Shown here: positions 51,210-59,779 of the stretch, in pieces
Numbering within the stretch: position 1 is the first letter of the stretch
Layout: each line of letters begins with the position of its first letter
Assembly (NCBI GenBank): GCA_002862085.1
Contig: PKCK01000030.1
Span: 1 to 64,000, forward strand
Source of the DNA: Planctomycetota bacterium
Lineage (GTDB): Bacteria > Planctomycetota > UBA1135 > GCA-002686595
Length of the DNA: 64,000 nucleotides
Direction: 5' to 3'
Program-made: the position numbers and the translations under genes
The notes under the pieces: model-generated
Told to the model about the DNA's origin: nothing
Databases searched by the model: none
What the model saw: the letters and a program-made list of their open reading frames with translations, nothing else

Positions 51210-51851
51210 ATGGAGCGCACCAGCATCGAAGCCGTCCTCTTCGACAACGACGGCACCCTCGTCGACAGCGAGGCGATCAGCAACGAGGTGATGGTCGCCA
51301 CCCTCGGCCGCCACGGGATCGAGCTCGGCCTCGAGGAGGCCGTGACCCGCTGGTCCGGCGTGGATCTGCACCTGATGCTGCGGATCCTCCAGGAGGAGAG
51401 CGGCGTGACCCTGCCGGAGGACTTCCTCGACGAGTTCCGCGCGGGCCAGCTCGCCGAGCTCGAGGCCCGCGTGGAGGCGGTGCCCGGCGCCGCCGAGGTC
51501 CTGCGGAGACTCTCGCTCCCCCGCGCCGTCGTGTCGAACGCGCCCGTGACGAAGATCGCGCTCTGCCTGCGCGCCGCGGGGCTCATGGAGTTCATCGACG
51601 AGCGCCACCTCTACAGCGCCTACGACGTCGGCAAGTGGAAGCCCGATCCCGCGTCCTACCTCCATGCGGCCCGCGCCATGGGCATCGCGCCGGAGCGCTG
51701 CGCGGTGGTCGAGGACAGCGTCAGCGGCGTCGAGGCGGGCCGCGCCGCGGGCATGCGCACCTTCGCCTTCGACCATCGCGGCGACCTCCCGGACTGGCCC
51801 GACGTCGAGCGCCTCGAGGCGCTCACCGACCTGCTCGCCCGGATCGACTGA
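51210..51851 (+). CDS. HAD-IA family phosphatase (beta-phosphoglucomutase-like)
   Basis: 213 residues. Motif I is DNDGTLVDSE (nucleophile and acid Asp residues), motif II includes VSNAPVTK, motif III the Lys in GKWKPDP, and motif IV VVEDSVSGVEAGRAAG. The small helical cap (RWSGVDLHLML) places it with the phosphoglycolate phosphatase / beta-phosphoglucomutase group. The exact substrate cannot be read from sequence. The cytoplasmic enzyme lies in a run of unrelated plus-strand genes. Confidence 0.88.
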   Translation: MERTSIEAVLFDNDGTLVDSEAISNEVMVATLGRHGIELGLEEAVTRWSGVDLHLMLRILQEESGVTLPEDFLDEFRAGQLAELEARVEAVPGAAEVLRRLSLPRAVVSNAPVTKIALCLRAAGLMEFIDERHLYSAYDVGKWKPDPASYLHAARAMGIAPERCAVVEDSVSGVEAGRAAGMRTFAFDHRGDLPDWPDVERLEALTDLLARID

Positions 51852-51925
51852 CGATGCGCGACGAGCTGTCGCGACGCGCGACGCCGCCGCCACGCGCGCC
51901 TGCGAAGGGCTAGCATGCGCGCATC

Positions 51926-52879
51926 ATGCGCATCGTCAGCCTCCTCCCCTCATCGACCGAGATCGCCGTCGCCCTCGGCGCCGAGGACGAGCTCGTCGGC
52001 ATCAGCCACGAGTGCGACTTCCCCACGGCGATCACGGACCGGCCGATCCTGACCTCGTCCAAGATCAACATCGATCAGCTCTCCGCCGACATCGACCGCG
52101 ACGTCCGCCGCGTGCTCTCCGACGCGCTCGCGGTCTACGACGTCGACTCGAGCGGCCTCGCCGCCGCGGAACCGGACGTCGTGCTGACCCAGGACCTCTG
52201 CGACGTGTGCGCGGTGTCGGTGAAGGACGTGCAGCTGGCCCTCGCGGAGATCGCGGGCGCCGGCGTCGAGCTGGTGAGCCTCAAGCCGACGCGCCTCGAC
52301 GACGCCGAAGGCGCCCACGGGGTCTTCGGAGACGTCGAGCGGGTGGCCGCGGCCATCGGCCGTGCCGACAAAGGAGCGCGCGTGGCGGCCGAGCTCCGTG
52401 CGCGCTGCGCGGCGATCGCCGAGCGTGCACGGACCGCGCTCGGCACGGGCCCGCGGCCCAAGGTCCTCACCATCGAGTGGATCGATCCCGTGATGGTCGG
52501 GGGCACCTGGATGCCGGAGCTCGTCGAGATCGCGGGCGGCGAAGCCCTCGTGACGCGGCCGGGCGAGCACGCCCCCACGCTCGACCGCGAGGCGCTCGCG
52601 GCGCTGCGCCCCGACGTCGTGCTCGTGAAGCCCTGCGGCTTCGACCTCGAGCGGACCGCCCGCGAGGCGGACCTGCTCCGCGAGCTCGTCGGCGCGATGC
52701 CGTGGCCCGCGGCGGACTCCGGCCGGGTTCACGTGACCGACGGCAACGCCTTCTTCAACCGGCCCGGACCGCGTCTCGTGGAGAGCGCGGAGATCCTCGC
52801 CGCGGTGACCCACCCCGCCGTCTTCGCCGAGGAAGCCCGCCGCCACGCGGACGTGATCCGGACCCTGCAGGAGCTCTGA
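51926..52879 (+). CDS. Cobalamin-binding (BtuF-like) protein without signal peptide
   Basis: 317 residues starting directly in the binding-protein fold (MRIVSLLPSSTEIAVALG), with LVGISHECDFP, PDVVLTQDLCDVCAVS, and VTDGNAFFNRPGPRLVESAEIL, all typical of the BtuF-like group. BtuF itself is periplasmic, but this copy has no signal peptide; cytoplasmic relatives are often called cobalamin-binding proteins. No BtuC/D transporter or B12 riboswitch is adjacent. It may act in corrinoid storage or salvage. Confidence 0.82.
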   Translation: MRIVSLLPSSTEIAVALGAEDELVGISHECDFPTAITDRPILTSSKINIDQLSADIDRDVRRVLSDALAVYDVDSSGLAAAEPDVVLTQDLCDVCAVSVKDVQLALAEIAGAGVELVSLKPTRLDDAEGAHGVFGDVERVAAAIGRADKGARVAAELRARCAAIAERARTALGTGPRPKVLTIEWIDPVMVGGTWMPELVEIAGGEALVTRPGEHAPTLDREALAALRPDVVLVKPCGFDLERTAREADLLRELVGAMPWPAADSGRVHVTDGNAFFNRPGPRLVESAEILAAVTHPAVFAEEARRHADVIRTLQEL

Positions 52880-52888
52880 GAGCACCGC

Positions 52889-52929
52889 CTGATCCTCGCG
52901 CGGCACGCGCTCGGGCGCGAGGCGATCAG
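52889..52929. terminator. Hairpin between convergent genes
   Basis: CTGATCCTCGCG (52889-52900) pairs with CGCGAG and GATCAG (52916-52921 and 52924-52929) with a two-base bulge. It lies between the cobalamin-binding gene and the protease gene, which converge. Confidence 0.5.
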
Positions 52930-53007
52930 CGAGGAGGGCGGGCCGGATCGAGGCGTCCGGGGTCGGAGCGAAGAGGCGCTCCGCTCCTCCGGACCGTGCA
53001 GGAGTGA

Positions 53008-55617
53008 CTACTGCCAGGTCACGCTGACGGCGTCCGACAGGTTGCTCCCTGCACCGACGACGTCCCGATACCAGAACTGGAAGTTGGACGTCGTCCCCGG
53101 GATCGCGAGGCCGGACATCGGCCCGGCGGTCAGGTCGATGGCGAGGTTCGCCTCACCCGCGGCGGTGCTGACGACGGCCGGATCGAGGCGCGTGACGCCG
53201 GATCCGGAGACGCACAGGGTGCCGTTCCCGAGGGGCGACCGGGCCTGGGTCGTGCCGGTGAAGAAGATGCCGAAGAGCGAGGGAGGGAGGCCTCGCGCGT
53301 CGAGGGTCACGTCGTTGGCGGCCACCTGGGCGCTGCCGGTCACGCGGATCCTCGCGCCGCTCCCCACGGAGTTGGGCGAGGTCTGGCAGTAGCGCGTACC
53401 GATGCTGCCCGAGCAGTCGACCTCGAAGAACTTGATGGCGTCGATCCCGGCCTCGGTGACCGAGGGGGTCCCCGAGTCGTCGACGCTGAAGCGCAGCCGG
53501 ACCTCGCCGGCGGGCGACACGAAGTCCGCCACGCGGTAGCTCTTCACCTCCCAGCCGTCGGTGTTCGTGAGCGTCTCCGCCAGGGTCCAGGTGACGCCGT
53601 CGTCGTCGGAGAGCTCGATGTCCAGCGGGTCGGGCTGGCTCGTCCCCAGCCAGACGGCCACGCTCACGAAAGGGTCGCTCGACCCTGAGAGGTCGTAGGC
53701 GCGGCTGATGAGGCGCGTCGGTCCGCCGTCGACGTCCGAGTTCCCCGGGCTGTTCTCGGTCAGGAAGCAGCGACCCGAGCCGTCGAAGTCGGTCGGCGGA
53801 TCGTTGCGCACGCCGCCGCCGATCGGGACCTCGGGCGGGACCGTCCAGGCGCCCGCGCTCAGGGACTGGTTCACAACGCTCCAGCCAGCACCCGACTCCG
53901 CGGGGTCGTCGACCAGCACGCTCACAGCGCAGGCGCTGAAGTGACGCACCCACGAGTCACCGCCGACGCCGTCCCCGTCGCCGTCGAGGGCCGCGCCGAA
54001 GGGATTCCCGACGACGCTGGCATCCACGACGACGCGGTACGCGCCCGCCACGGGGAGGGGCCCGGGGACCGTGCACTCGATGCCGTTGCTGCTGATCAGG
54101 TACTCGTCCACCACGAGGGGCACCCGCACGTCGTCGGAGGTACCGAAGACATCGTCGGGGCCCGGGTTCGCGAGCACGATCGCTCCCGGGCCGTTCACCG
54201 CGCTCGGATCGAGGATCTGGTCGAAGCGGATCGAGAAGTCGCTGAGTTCACCGAGGATCGCCGCACCCTCGTCAGGCAGACCGGCCACCTGGGTCACGCG
54301 GGGCGCGGGCAGGGTCTCCGTGAGCGCCCGGAACGAGTTCACGCGACCGCCGCCGAGGAGACCCTCCAGGCCCGGGTTCTGGGCGTCGATGCTGTCGCCG
54401 GTGGCCACGAGCTGAGCCGCCACCTGATCGCGTGTCCAGCCGGGGTTCGCCGACCAGATGAGCGCCGCGACGCCCGCGGCGTTCGGCGCGGCCATGCTCG
54501 TCCCCGACCTGTTGTCGTAGGTGTCGTTCAGCGTCGTCGCGAGCACGCCCGAGCCCGGCGCGCAGATGTCGCAGCCGGTCCCGTAGTTGCTGAAGCCGCT
54601 CTTCTCGTCGGACGGTTCGGTGCTGATGACCAGGAGCGTCTGCTCGAAGGCCTGTCGCGCCGGATCGAGCTCGGAGCCGTTGCCCGCGGAGTTGAAGTGC
54701 AGGACGCCGTGGTCGTAGAGGTAGTCGAAGGCTGCCGTCACCAGCGGGTTACCGACCCACCCGTTGATGTTGTAGCTGGTCGTGATGATCCGGGCGCCGT
54801 TGTCCGTGGCGTAGGCCAGCGCCTCCGCGACGATCACGTCCGTCCACGCCTGACCCGTCGCGAAGAACTGCACAGGCATCAGGGTCGACCTCCCTGCCGT
54901 ACCGGCGACCCCGACGCCGTTGTCCGTACGCGCGCCCGCGATGCCAGCGCAGTGCGTCCCGTGTTCGTTCCCGTCGTCGGGATTCGCGTCTCCGCTGTCG
55001 AAGACGAAGTCGTAGCCGTGGACGTCGTCGACGTAGCCGTTGCCGTCGTTGTCCACGCCGTCACCCGCGACCTCGCCGCCGTTCGTCCAGATGTTGGCTT
55101 CGAGATCCTCGTGATCGAGGTCGACGCCGTCGTCGGTCACGGCGATGACGACGGAGGGATCCCCGAGTGTGATGTCCCAGGCCGCGTCGTTCCGCATCAA
55201 CTGGTGGTGGTACTGGGAGCCGTAGCTCGGGTCGTCGGGGACGAGCTCTCGAGGATCGCCGAGGTAGCCGACGCTGGGCGCGGCCCATCGAACGCCGGGG
55301 ACGTCACGGAGCCCGGCCATGACGAGCGCCAGGTCGACGGTCTTCGGCGAGACCTCGACGAGCACGACCGTCGTGACCTCCGGTGCCCCGCGGCGATTCC
55401 ACTGGAGGAGCTGGCGCGCCGACTCGACCTCGAGCCGTGGATCGATCGACTCGATCGCCCACTCGGCGACGAGGTCGTCGATCCGCTGGGGAGCTCGCGC
55501 GCTCTCGAAGGAGACGACGACGCGGCCGGGGATCTCGGTGCGCTCGAGCTCACTCATCTGCGCGAGAGCAGCAGGCGCGGCGAGGGTCGGGGCGCTGAGG
55601 ACGAGAGGAAGGAGCAT
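53008..55617 (-). CDS. Secreted subtilisin-family serine protease (S8) with C-terminal planctomycete domain
   Basis: 869 residues with a signal peptide (MLLPLVLSAPTLAAPAALAQ). An inhibitor-like propeptide (about 25-120) precedes the catalytic domain: D162 (VTDDGVDLDH), H219 (NEHGTHCAG), oxyanion N313 (SAGNGS) and S374 (SGTSMAAPNAAG). A DNDGNGYVDD calcium loop is inserted near 190. A fibronectin/jelly-roll-like middle follows, then a C-terminal domain (from about 735) starting with RYCQTSPNSVGSGA and ending SNLSDAVSVTWQ. That end resembles the domain shared by many secreted planctomycete proteins. Confidence 0.92.
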   Translation of the reverse strand: MLLPLVLSAPTLAAPAALAQMSELERTEIPGRVVVSFESARAPQRIDDLVAEWAIESIDPRLEVESARQLLQWNRRGAPEVTTVVLVEVSPKTVDLALVMAGLRDVPGVRWAAPSVGYLGDPRELVPDDPSYGSQYHHQLMRNDAAWDITLGDPSVVIAVTDDGVDLDHEDLEANIWTNGGEVAGDGVDNDGNGYVDDVHGYDFVFDSGDANPDDGNEHGTHCAGIAGARTDNGVGVAGTAGRSTLMPVQFFATGQAWTDVIVAEALAYATDNGARIITTSYNINGWVGNPLVTAAFDYLYDHGVLHFNSAGNGSELDPARQAFEQTLLVISTEPSDEKSGFSNYGTGCDICAPGSGVLATTLNDTYDNRSGTSMAAPNAAGVAALIWSANPGWTRDQVAAQLVATGDSIDAQNPGLEGLLGGGRVNSFRALTETLPAPRVTQVAGLPDEGAAILGELSDFSIRFDQILDPSAVNGPGAIVLANPGPDDVFGTSDDVRVPLVVDEYLISSNGIECTVPGPLPVAGAYRVVVDASVVGNPFGAALDGDGDGVGGDSWVRHFSACAVSVLVDDPAESGAGWSVVNQSLSAGAWTVPPEVPIGGGVRNDPPTDFDGSGRCFLTENSPGNSDVDGGPTRLISRAYDLSGSSDPFVSVAVWLGTSQPDPLDIELSDDDGVTWTLAETLTNTDGWEVKSYRVADFVSPAGEVRLRFSVDDSGTPSVTEAGIDAIKFFEVDCSGSIGTRYCQTSPNSVGSGARIRVTGSAQVAANDVTLDARGLPPSLFGIFFTGTTQARSPLGNGTLCVSGSGVTRLDPAVVSTAAGEANLAIDLTAGPMSGLAIPGTTSNFQFWYRDVVGAGSNLSDAVSVTWQ

Positions 55618-55839
55618 GGGCTTCGCGTTGGAGAGGGATTGGCGCGCGGAAGACTCAGCCCGCTGAAGCGGAGGCCGTCGGCCCCGCAGGCAGGGCGATA
55701 TTCACCGGAAGGAGCAGCGACTCCTCGGAGAGCGACACAATCGTATCGAACCGCGGCTGGCCGTCGTTGCGGGCTCGATGACGCTCCACGGCCCTGGGCC
55801 GACCTCCGGCCGCCGATCCAGGGGCGCCGGGGCACGGCA

Positions 55840-57963
55840 TCAGGACGGCGAGCCGCTGCCGTAGCGTTTGAAGAGCTCCTGGATCGGGCCGGGCTCACCG
55901 ATGACGAGCAGCCGATCTCCGAGATGGATCTCGGTCTCGCCGCTCGGGACGAGCGTGCGGCCTGCGCGGCGAACCGCCGCAACGAGGCAGCCGGCGGGCA
56001 GGTCGAGCTCACGGATCTTGCGGCCTCCCAGCTCGGCGCCCGGGCTGCCCGGCGTCACGCGGATCGAGAGGTAGCGCTCGTTCCGCAGGAAGACCTCCCG
56101 CAGCTGCACCTCGTTGCGCGCCGCGAGCCACTCGTCGAGGAAATCGTCCTCGTCGATGCGCGAAGCCAGCTGAGCGAGCATACGCAGGTGCTGGCTGGGA
56201 TCCTCAGCGGGACTGACGAGGAAGAACACGGAGTGCACGCGCTCGGAGGCATCCTCTGCTCCGGCGATGCCCGTGAGAGGCACCTCGACCCCGACCCCGC
56301 AGCGCGCCAGCACCATGCACGGCATCCCGAGCCCTTCGAGGCGCATGTGAGGCAGCGCCACGCTCTTGGCCACGGGCGTGGCGCCGGTCTGGGTGCCCTC
56401 GGTGAAGCCGTCCAGGAACACCTCCGCCGGCTTGCCCGTCCGGGCGTGCAGCGCGCTCGCTGCGCGCCCCACGAGATCGTCGAAGGTCACGGCGCCCCGC
56501 ACGTCCAGGACGGCTGAGTTGAAGACCACCTGGTCGAAGGGATCCTCGTCGCGCAGGCCCTTCTCCTTCAGGATCCCGCGCAGCTCGGCGTCGAGGTCGT
56601 CGTGGCGCTGCTCTCCGAGGCGCGCGAAGACGTGGAAGAGCGCGCCACGACGCTCGACGCGTCCCTTCGCGTAGGTCCAGTACCAGGCCACGCCGCCCGC
56701 CACGAGGCCGAGGCTGAAGAGGACCGGCAGCAGCCCCATCGCCGCGATCAGGAAGAAAGGCGCCAGGAGCCCGAAGAGCGGGAGCCAGGGGTAGAGCGGC
56801 GCGCGGAAGCCCGGGTCGTAGGACTTCAGGCCGCTCTCCCTCATCACGATCACCGCGAGGCACTGCAGCGCGAAGATGAAGAGCTGGAAGGCGCTCGCGA
56901 GCTTGGCGATCTTGAGCGGGTCGAGCAGCGTGACGATGAGGACGATGATCGTCACGCAGAGGACGACCGAGCGCGCCGGCGTCCCGCGGCCGCTCAGCCG
57001 CGAGAGTCCCTCGGGCAGGAGGCTGTCGCTCGCCATGGCCATCGGGTAGCGAGAGGCGCTGAGGATGCCCGCGTTCGCCACGGAGAAGAAGGCGAGCACG
57101 GCGGCCACCGTCAGCACGCCCTTGAACGCCTGACCACCGATCACCTCCGCGGCGGCGGCCATGGGGGTCGTGGTGCCCGCCAGCTGCGTCATGGGCACCA
57201 CGCCGACCATCACGATCGTCGCCAGGAGATAGACGAAGACCGCGGTGAGCATCGAGAGGAAGACCCCGCGCGGGAGCGTCTTCTCGGGGTCCTTGATCTC
57301 CTCGGCGACGCTGATGACCTTCGTGACACCGACGTAGGAGATGTAGACGGTGCCGGCCGTCGCGATCAGCGCGTCGGAGCCGGCGTCGAAGAAGCCGGCG
57401 AACGCCCCGAGATCCACCTTGGCGACGCCGAACACCGCGAAGCCCGCGAGGATCGCGAGCAGCACGCCGACGAGCACCTTCTGAAAGGTCGCCGTCTTCT
57501 TCGCCCCCAGGATGTTGAGCACGCCGAAGAGCAGCGCGAAGCCCACCGCGATGGACTTCATGACCGCGGGAGTCGGCTGGAAGTAGAGCGCCACGTAGGC
57601 TCCGAGGCCCACCAGCGCGAACGCCGTCTTGAGGATCAGCGCCAGCCAGGTCCCCACCCCGCCGACGGTGCCCGCGAGGGGCCCGAGGCTGCGATCGAGG
57701 AAGTAGTACGTGCCGCCGGCCTTCGGCATCGCCGTGGCGAGCTCGACCTTGCACATGACCGCCGGGAAGAGCGGGACGGCGGCGATCAGGTAGCACAGCG
57801 GAATCGCGACGCCGGCCTGGGCCGCGGCGATACCGGGGAGCAGGAAGAGGCCCGCGGAGAGCGTCGCGCCCGTGGCGAGGGCGTAGACGTCGAGCAGGCG
57901 GAGCTCCTTCGCGAGCTTCTTGGGGGCGCCCTGCGGGGGCGCTTCTGCGCGGTCGGCGGCCAT
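55840..57963 (-). CDS. APC-superfamily permease fused to PTS-EIIA-like and TrkA_C domains
   Basis: 707 residues. About twelve helices (30-435) form an amino-acid/polyamine permease (ATGATLSAGLFLLPG near the start). Residues about 470-625 resemble a PTS EIIA-2 domain, including a candidate phospho-histidine H539 (SVALPHMRLEG). Residues 631-707 form a TrkA_C/RCK_C-like domain (YLSIRVTPGSPGAELGGRKI, then GDRLLVIGEPG). Both C-terminal domains are regulatory, so transport is probably gated by a ligand or phosphorylation. The substrate is unknown. Confidence 0.85.
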   Translation of the reverse strand: MAADRAEAPPQGAPKKLAKELRLLDVYALATGATLSAGLFLLPGIAAAQAGVAIPLCYLIAAVPLFPAVMCKVELATAMPKAGGTYYFLDRSLGPLAGTVGGVGTWLALILKTAFALVGLGAYVALYFQPTPAVMKSIAVGFALLFGVLNILGAKKTATFQKVLVGVLLAILAGFAVFGVAKVDLGAFAGFFDAGSDALIATAGTVYISYVGVTKVISVAEEIKDPEKTLPRGVFLSMLTAVFVYLLATIVMVGVVPMTQLAGTTTPMAAAAEVIGGQAFKGVLTVAAVLAFFSVANAGILSASRYPMAMASDSLLPEGLSRLSGRGTPARSVVLCVTIIVLIVTLLDPLKIAKLASAFQLFIFALQCLAVIVMRESGLKSYDPGFRAPLYPWLPLFGLLAPFFLIAAMGLLPVLFSLGLVAGGVAWYWTYAKGRVERRGALFHVFARLGEQRHDDLDAELRGILKEKGLRDEDPFDQVVFNSAVLDVRGAVTFDDLVGRAASALHARTGKPAEVFLDGFTEGTQTGATPVAKSVALPHMRLEGLGMPCMVLARCGVGVEVPLTGIAGAEDASERVHSVFFLVSPAEDPSQHLRMLAQLASRIDEDDFLDEWLAARNEVQLREVFLRNERYLSIRVTPGSPGAELGGRKIRELDLPAGCLVAAVRRAGRTLVPSGETEIHLGDRLLVIGEPGPIQELFKRYGSGSPS

Positions 57964-58013
57964 GGAACTCGTGGCGGCGGCGGACGGCCTGGGGCCGTGC
58001 GTCGCCTCTGCGT

Positions 58014-58214
58014 TCAGCGGGGGGGCACGTGAATCGCGATCCGGATCTCCACGGGGAGCGCGTTCGGTTCTTCGTGAGGAAGGCCGAGTACGCGCACGCC
58101 CGGGCCGGAGAACCGACGCGCGCCGATCGAGCCGGCGGGGTCGCAGAAGGCCCCGAAGTACCGCGCGCGGGCGACCCGGAGCTCGGGCAGGTCCTCGATG
58201 TCCGTCTCGAGCAT
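58014..58214 (-). pseudogene. Short frame resembling the N-terminal half of a GyrI-like domain
   Basis: 66 residues from ATG 58214: MLETDIEDLPELRVARARYFG, then GPGVRVLGLPHEEP and LPVEIRIAIHVPP. The pattern (strand, YxG turn, GPG.RVLG, EP....E.R....V) matches the first half of GyrI-like effector-binding domains, which run to about 150 residues. Translation stops beside a run of seven G (58019-58025), and the permease gene starts 50 bases further on, leaving no room for the rest. It is likely a truncated remnant or a minimal homologue. Confidence 0.4.
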
Positions 58215-58295
58215 CCGGGGGTTCTAACAGGCCAGCCCGGCGGAGGCCTCCTCCAATCGAGCCCCCCGGCCGGATGCGACGTAGGATCCCGCCCC

Positions 58296-59192
58296 ATGAC
58301 CCGAGGAGCAGCAGGTGACGCCGGTCTGGCGGCGACGGCGGTCCTGACGGCGGTCGCCCTGATCGCGTTCGCAGGGAACTCGCTCCTCTGCCGCGCCGCC
58401 CTCGCCTGGACGGGGGATGGCGCGGCCATCGGCCCGGTCGGCTTCACCGCCGTACGACTTCTCTCGGGCGCCCTCGCGCTCCTGCCCGTGGCCGTACGCG
58501 CCGGCGCGCTCCGCCCGGCCGCGCTGCGGACCCGGTCGGGCGCGTGCGCGCTGCTGGTCTACGCGATCTGCTTCAGCGTCAGCTACGTCACCGTCCCGGC
58601 GGGCGTGGGCGCGCTGCTGCTCTTCGGCGCCGTTCAGATCACGATGCTCGTCGTCGCGCGCGCACGCGGTGAGGCCTGGACGCTCGCCCGTCTCGTGGGC
58701 CTCGCGTGCGCGAGCGGCGGCGTGCTCGTCCTCGTGGGACTCCCGGGCGCCGGCGATCCTGTGAACCCAGGCGGTGCGGCGCTGATGATCGTCGCCGGGA
58801 TCGGATGGGCGACCTACACGCTCCTGGGCAGGAGCGGAGCCGCGCCGACGCTCAGCACGGCGCTCAACTTCGCGGCGGCTGCACCGTTCGCGCTCCTCTG
58901 CGTCCTCGCCGCCGCGCTCCTGGGAGAGGAGTGGAGCGGCCGCGGACTGCTCCTGGCCGCGACCTCCGGAGCCGTCACGTCCGGACTCGGCTACGCGATC
59001 TGGTACGCAGCCCTGCGCGGGCACTCGCGCACCAGCGCCGCCGCCGTGCAGCTCACCGTTCCGCTGATCGCGGCGGCCGGCGGCGTCGTGCTCCTCGGCG
59101 AGCGGGCGACGCCCGCCCTGGCCGTGGCCGCCGTCCTCATCCTCGGCGGCGTGGGGCTGACCCTCGCGCGACCGCGCATCGCCGCACGCTGA
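58296..59192 (+). CDS. DMT-superfamily transporter (two EamA domains)
   Basis: 298 residues with about ten hydrophobic segments arranged as two EamA repeats (about 12-140 and 155-290); the second begins GGAALMIVAGIGWATYTLLG and contains TSGLGYAIWYAALR. EamA transporters export amino acids, nucleosides or other small metabolites across the inner membrane. Start ATG 58296 is the first that leads directly into the first helix. No operon partner; a strong hairpin lies downstream. Confidence 0.9.
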   Translation: MTRGAAGDAGLAATAVLTAVALIAFAGNSLLCRAALAWTGDGAAIGPVGFTAVRLLSGALALLPVAVRAGALRPAALRTRSGACALLVYAICFSVSYVTVPAGVGALLLFGAVQITMLVVARARGEAWTLARLVGLACASGGVLVLVGLPGAGDPVNPGGAALMIVAGIGWATYTLLGRSGAAPTLSTALNFAAAAPFALLCVLAAALLGEEWSGRGLLLAATSGAVTSGLGYAIWYAALRGHSRTSAAAVQLTVPLIAAAGGVVLLGERATPALAVAAVLILGGVGLTLARPRIAAR

Positions 59193-59346
59193 ACCCGGCC
59201 CGCTGCTCGCGGCCTCGAGTCCGTGCACGGAGCCGGGGAACGACCTCTGGAGCGACGTCGAGGACGACCTGACCTTCCCCACGGCCGGCGGCGACGGCGT
59301 GCTGCTCATCGACGTCAACGGTCCGTGGACGGTCCACGCCGTCCAT

Positions 59347-59398
59347 CGAGGCGCGCCCCCGGCGGCCGGCCTCTGCCGGACGCCGGGGGCGCGCCTCG
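59347..59398. terminator. Bidirectional terminator-like hairpin
   Basis: A perfect 18-bp stem, CGAGGCGCGCCCCCGGCG (59347-59364) with 59381-59398, and an inner CCGGC/GCCGG pair in the 16-base loop. It lies between the convergent DMT transporter and parvulin genes and is the strongest hairpin I saw in the window. Confidence 0.75.
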
Positions 59399-59438
59399 CT
59401 CGGTGCTCTCGGCGCCTGGCGGCGCCGAGGTCGTCCGC

Positions 59439-59717
59439 TCAGGAGCGCTCGGTCACCTCCAGGAGGTGGTAGCCGAACTGCGTCTTGACCGGGCCGTGCA
59501 CGACGCCGACGGCCTCGTTGAAGACGACCGTGTCGAACTCCTTGACCATCTGGCCGGGGCCGAAGGAGCCGAGGTCGCCGCCGCGGGCGCCGGACGGGCA
59601 GGTGGAGTGCTCCTTGGCGAGGTCGGCGAAGGCGGCGCCGCCCTCGATCTGGGCCTTCAGCTCGAGGCACTTCTCTTCGGTCGGGACGAGGATGTGACGG
59701 GCGCTTGCGCTGGCCAT
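59439..59717 (-). CDS. ppiC: Parvulin-type peptidyl-prolyl isomerase (PpiC-like)
   Basis: 92 residues, the size of E. coli PpiC. The parvulin signature is complete: ARHILVPTEEKCLELK, FADLAKEHSTCPSG, GGDLGSFGPGQMVKEFD and KTQFGYHLLEVTER. It has no signal peptide, so it is a cytoplasmic folding factor. It starts 62 bases before (downstream of) the sulfatase gene on the same strand and may be transcribed with it. Confidence 0.94.
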   Translation of the reverse strand: MASASARHILVPTEEKCLELKAQIEGGAAFADLAKEHSTCPSGARGGDLGSFGPGQMVKEFDTVVFNEAVGVVHGPVKTQFGYHLLEVTERS

Positions 59718-59779
59718 GTGGGTCTCTGCTCCTGGGTGTTCGTGGGGCTTTGGACGGGATTCGAGCGCGGGAGTCTACG

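Noticed and set aside
51852-51925. Possible B12 riboswitch before the cobalamin-binding gene
   Set aside because: Only 74 bases separate the genes, too few for a cobalamin riboswitch, and no conserved box was seen.
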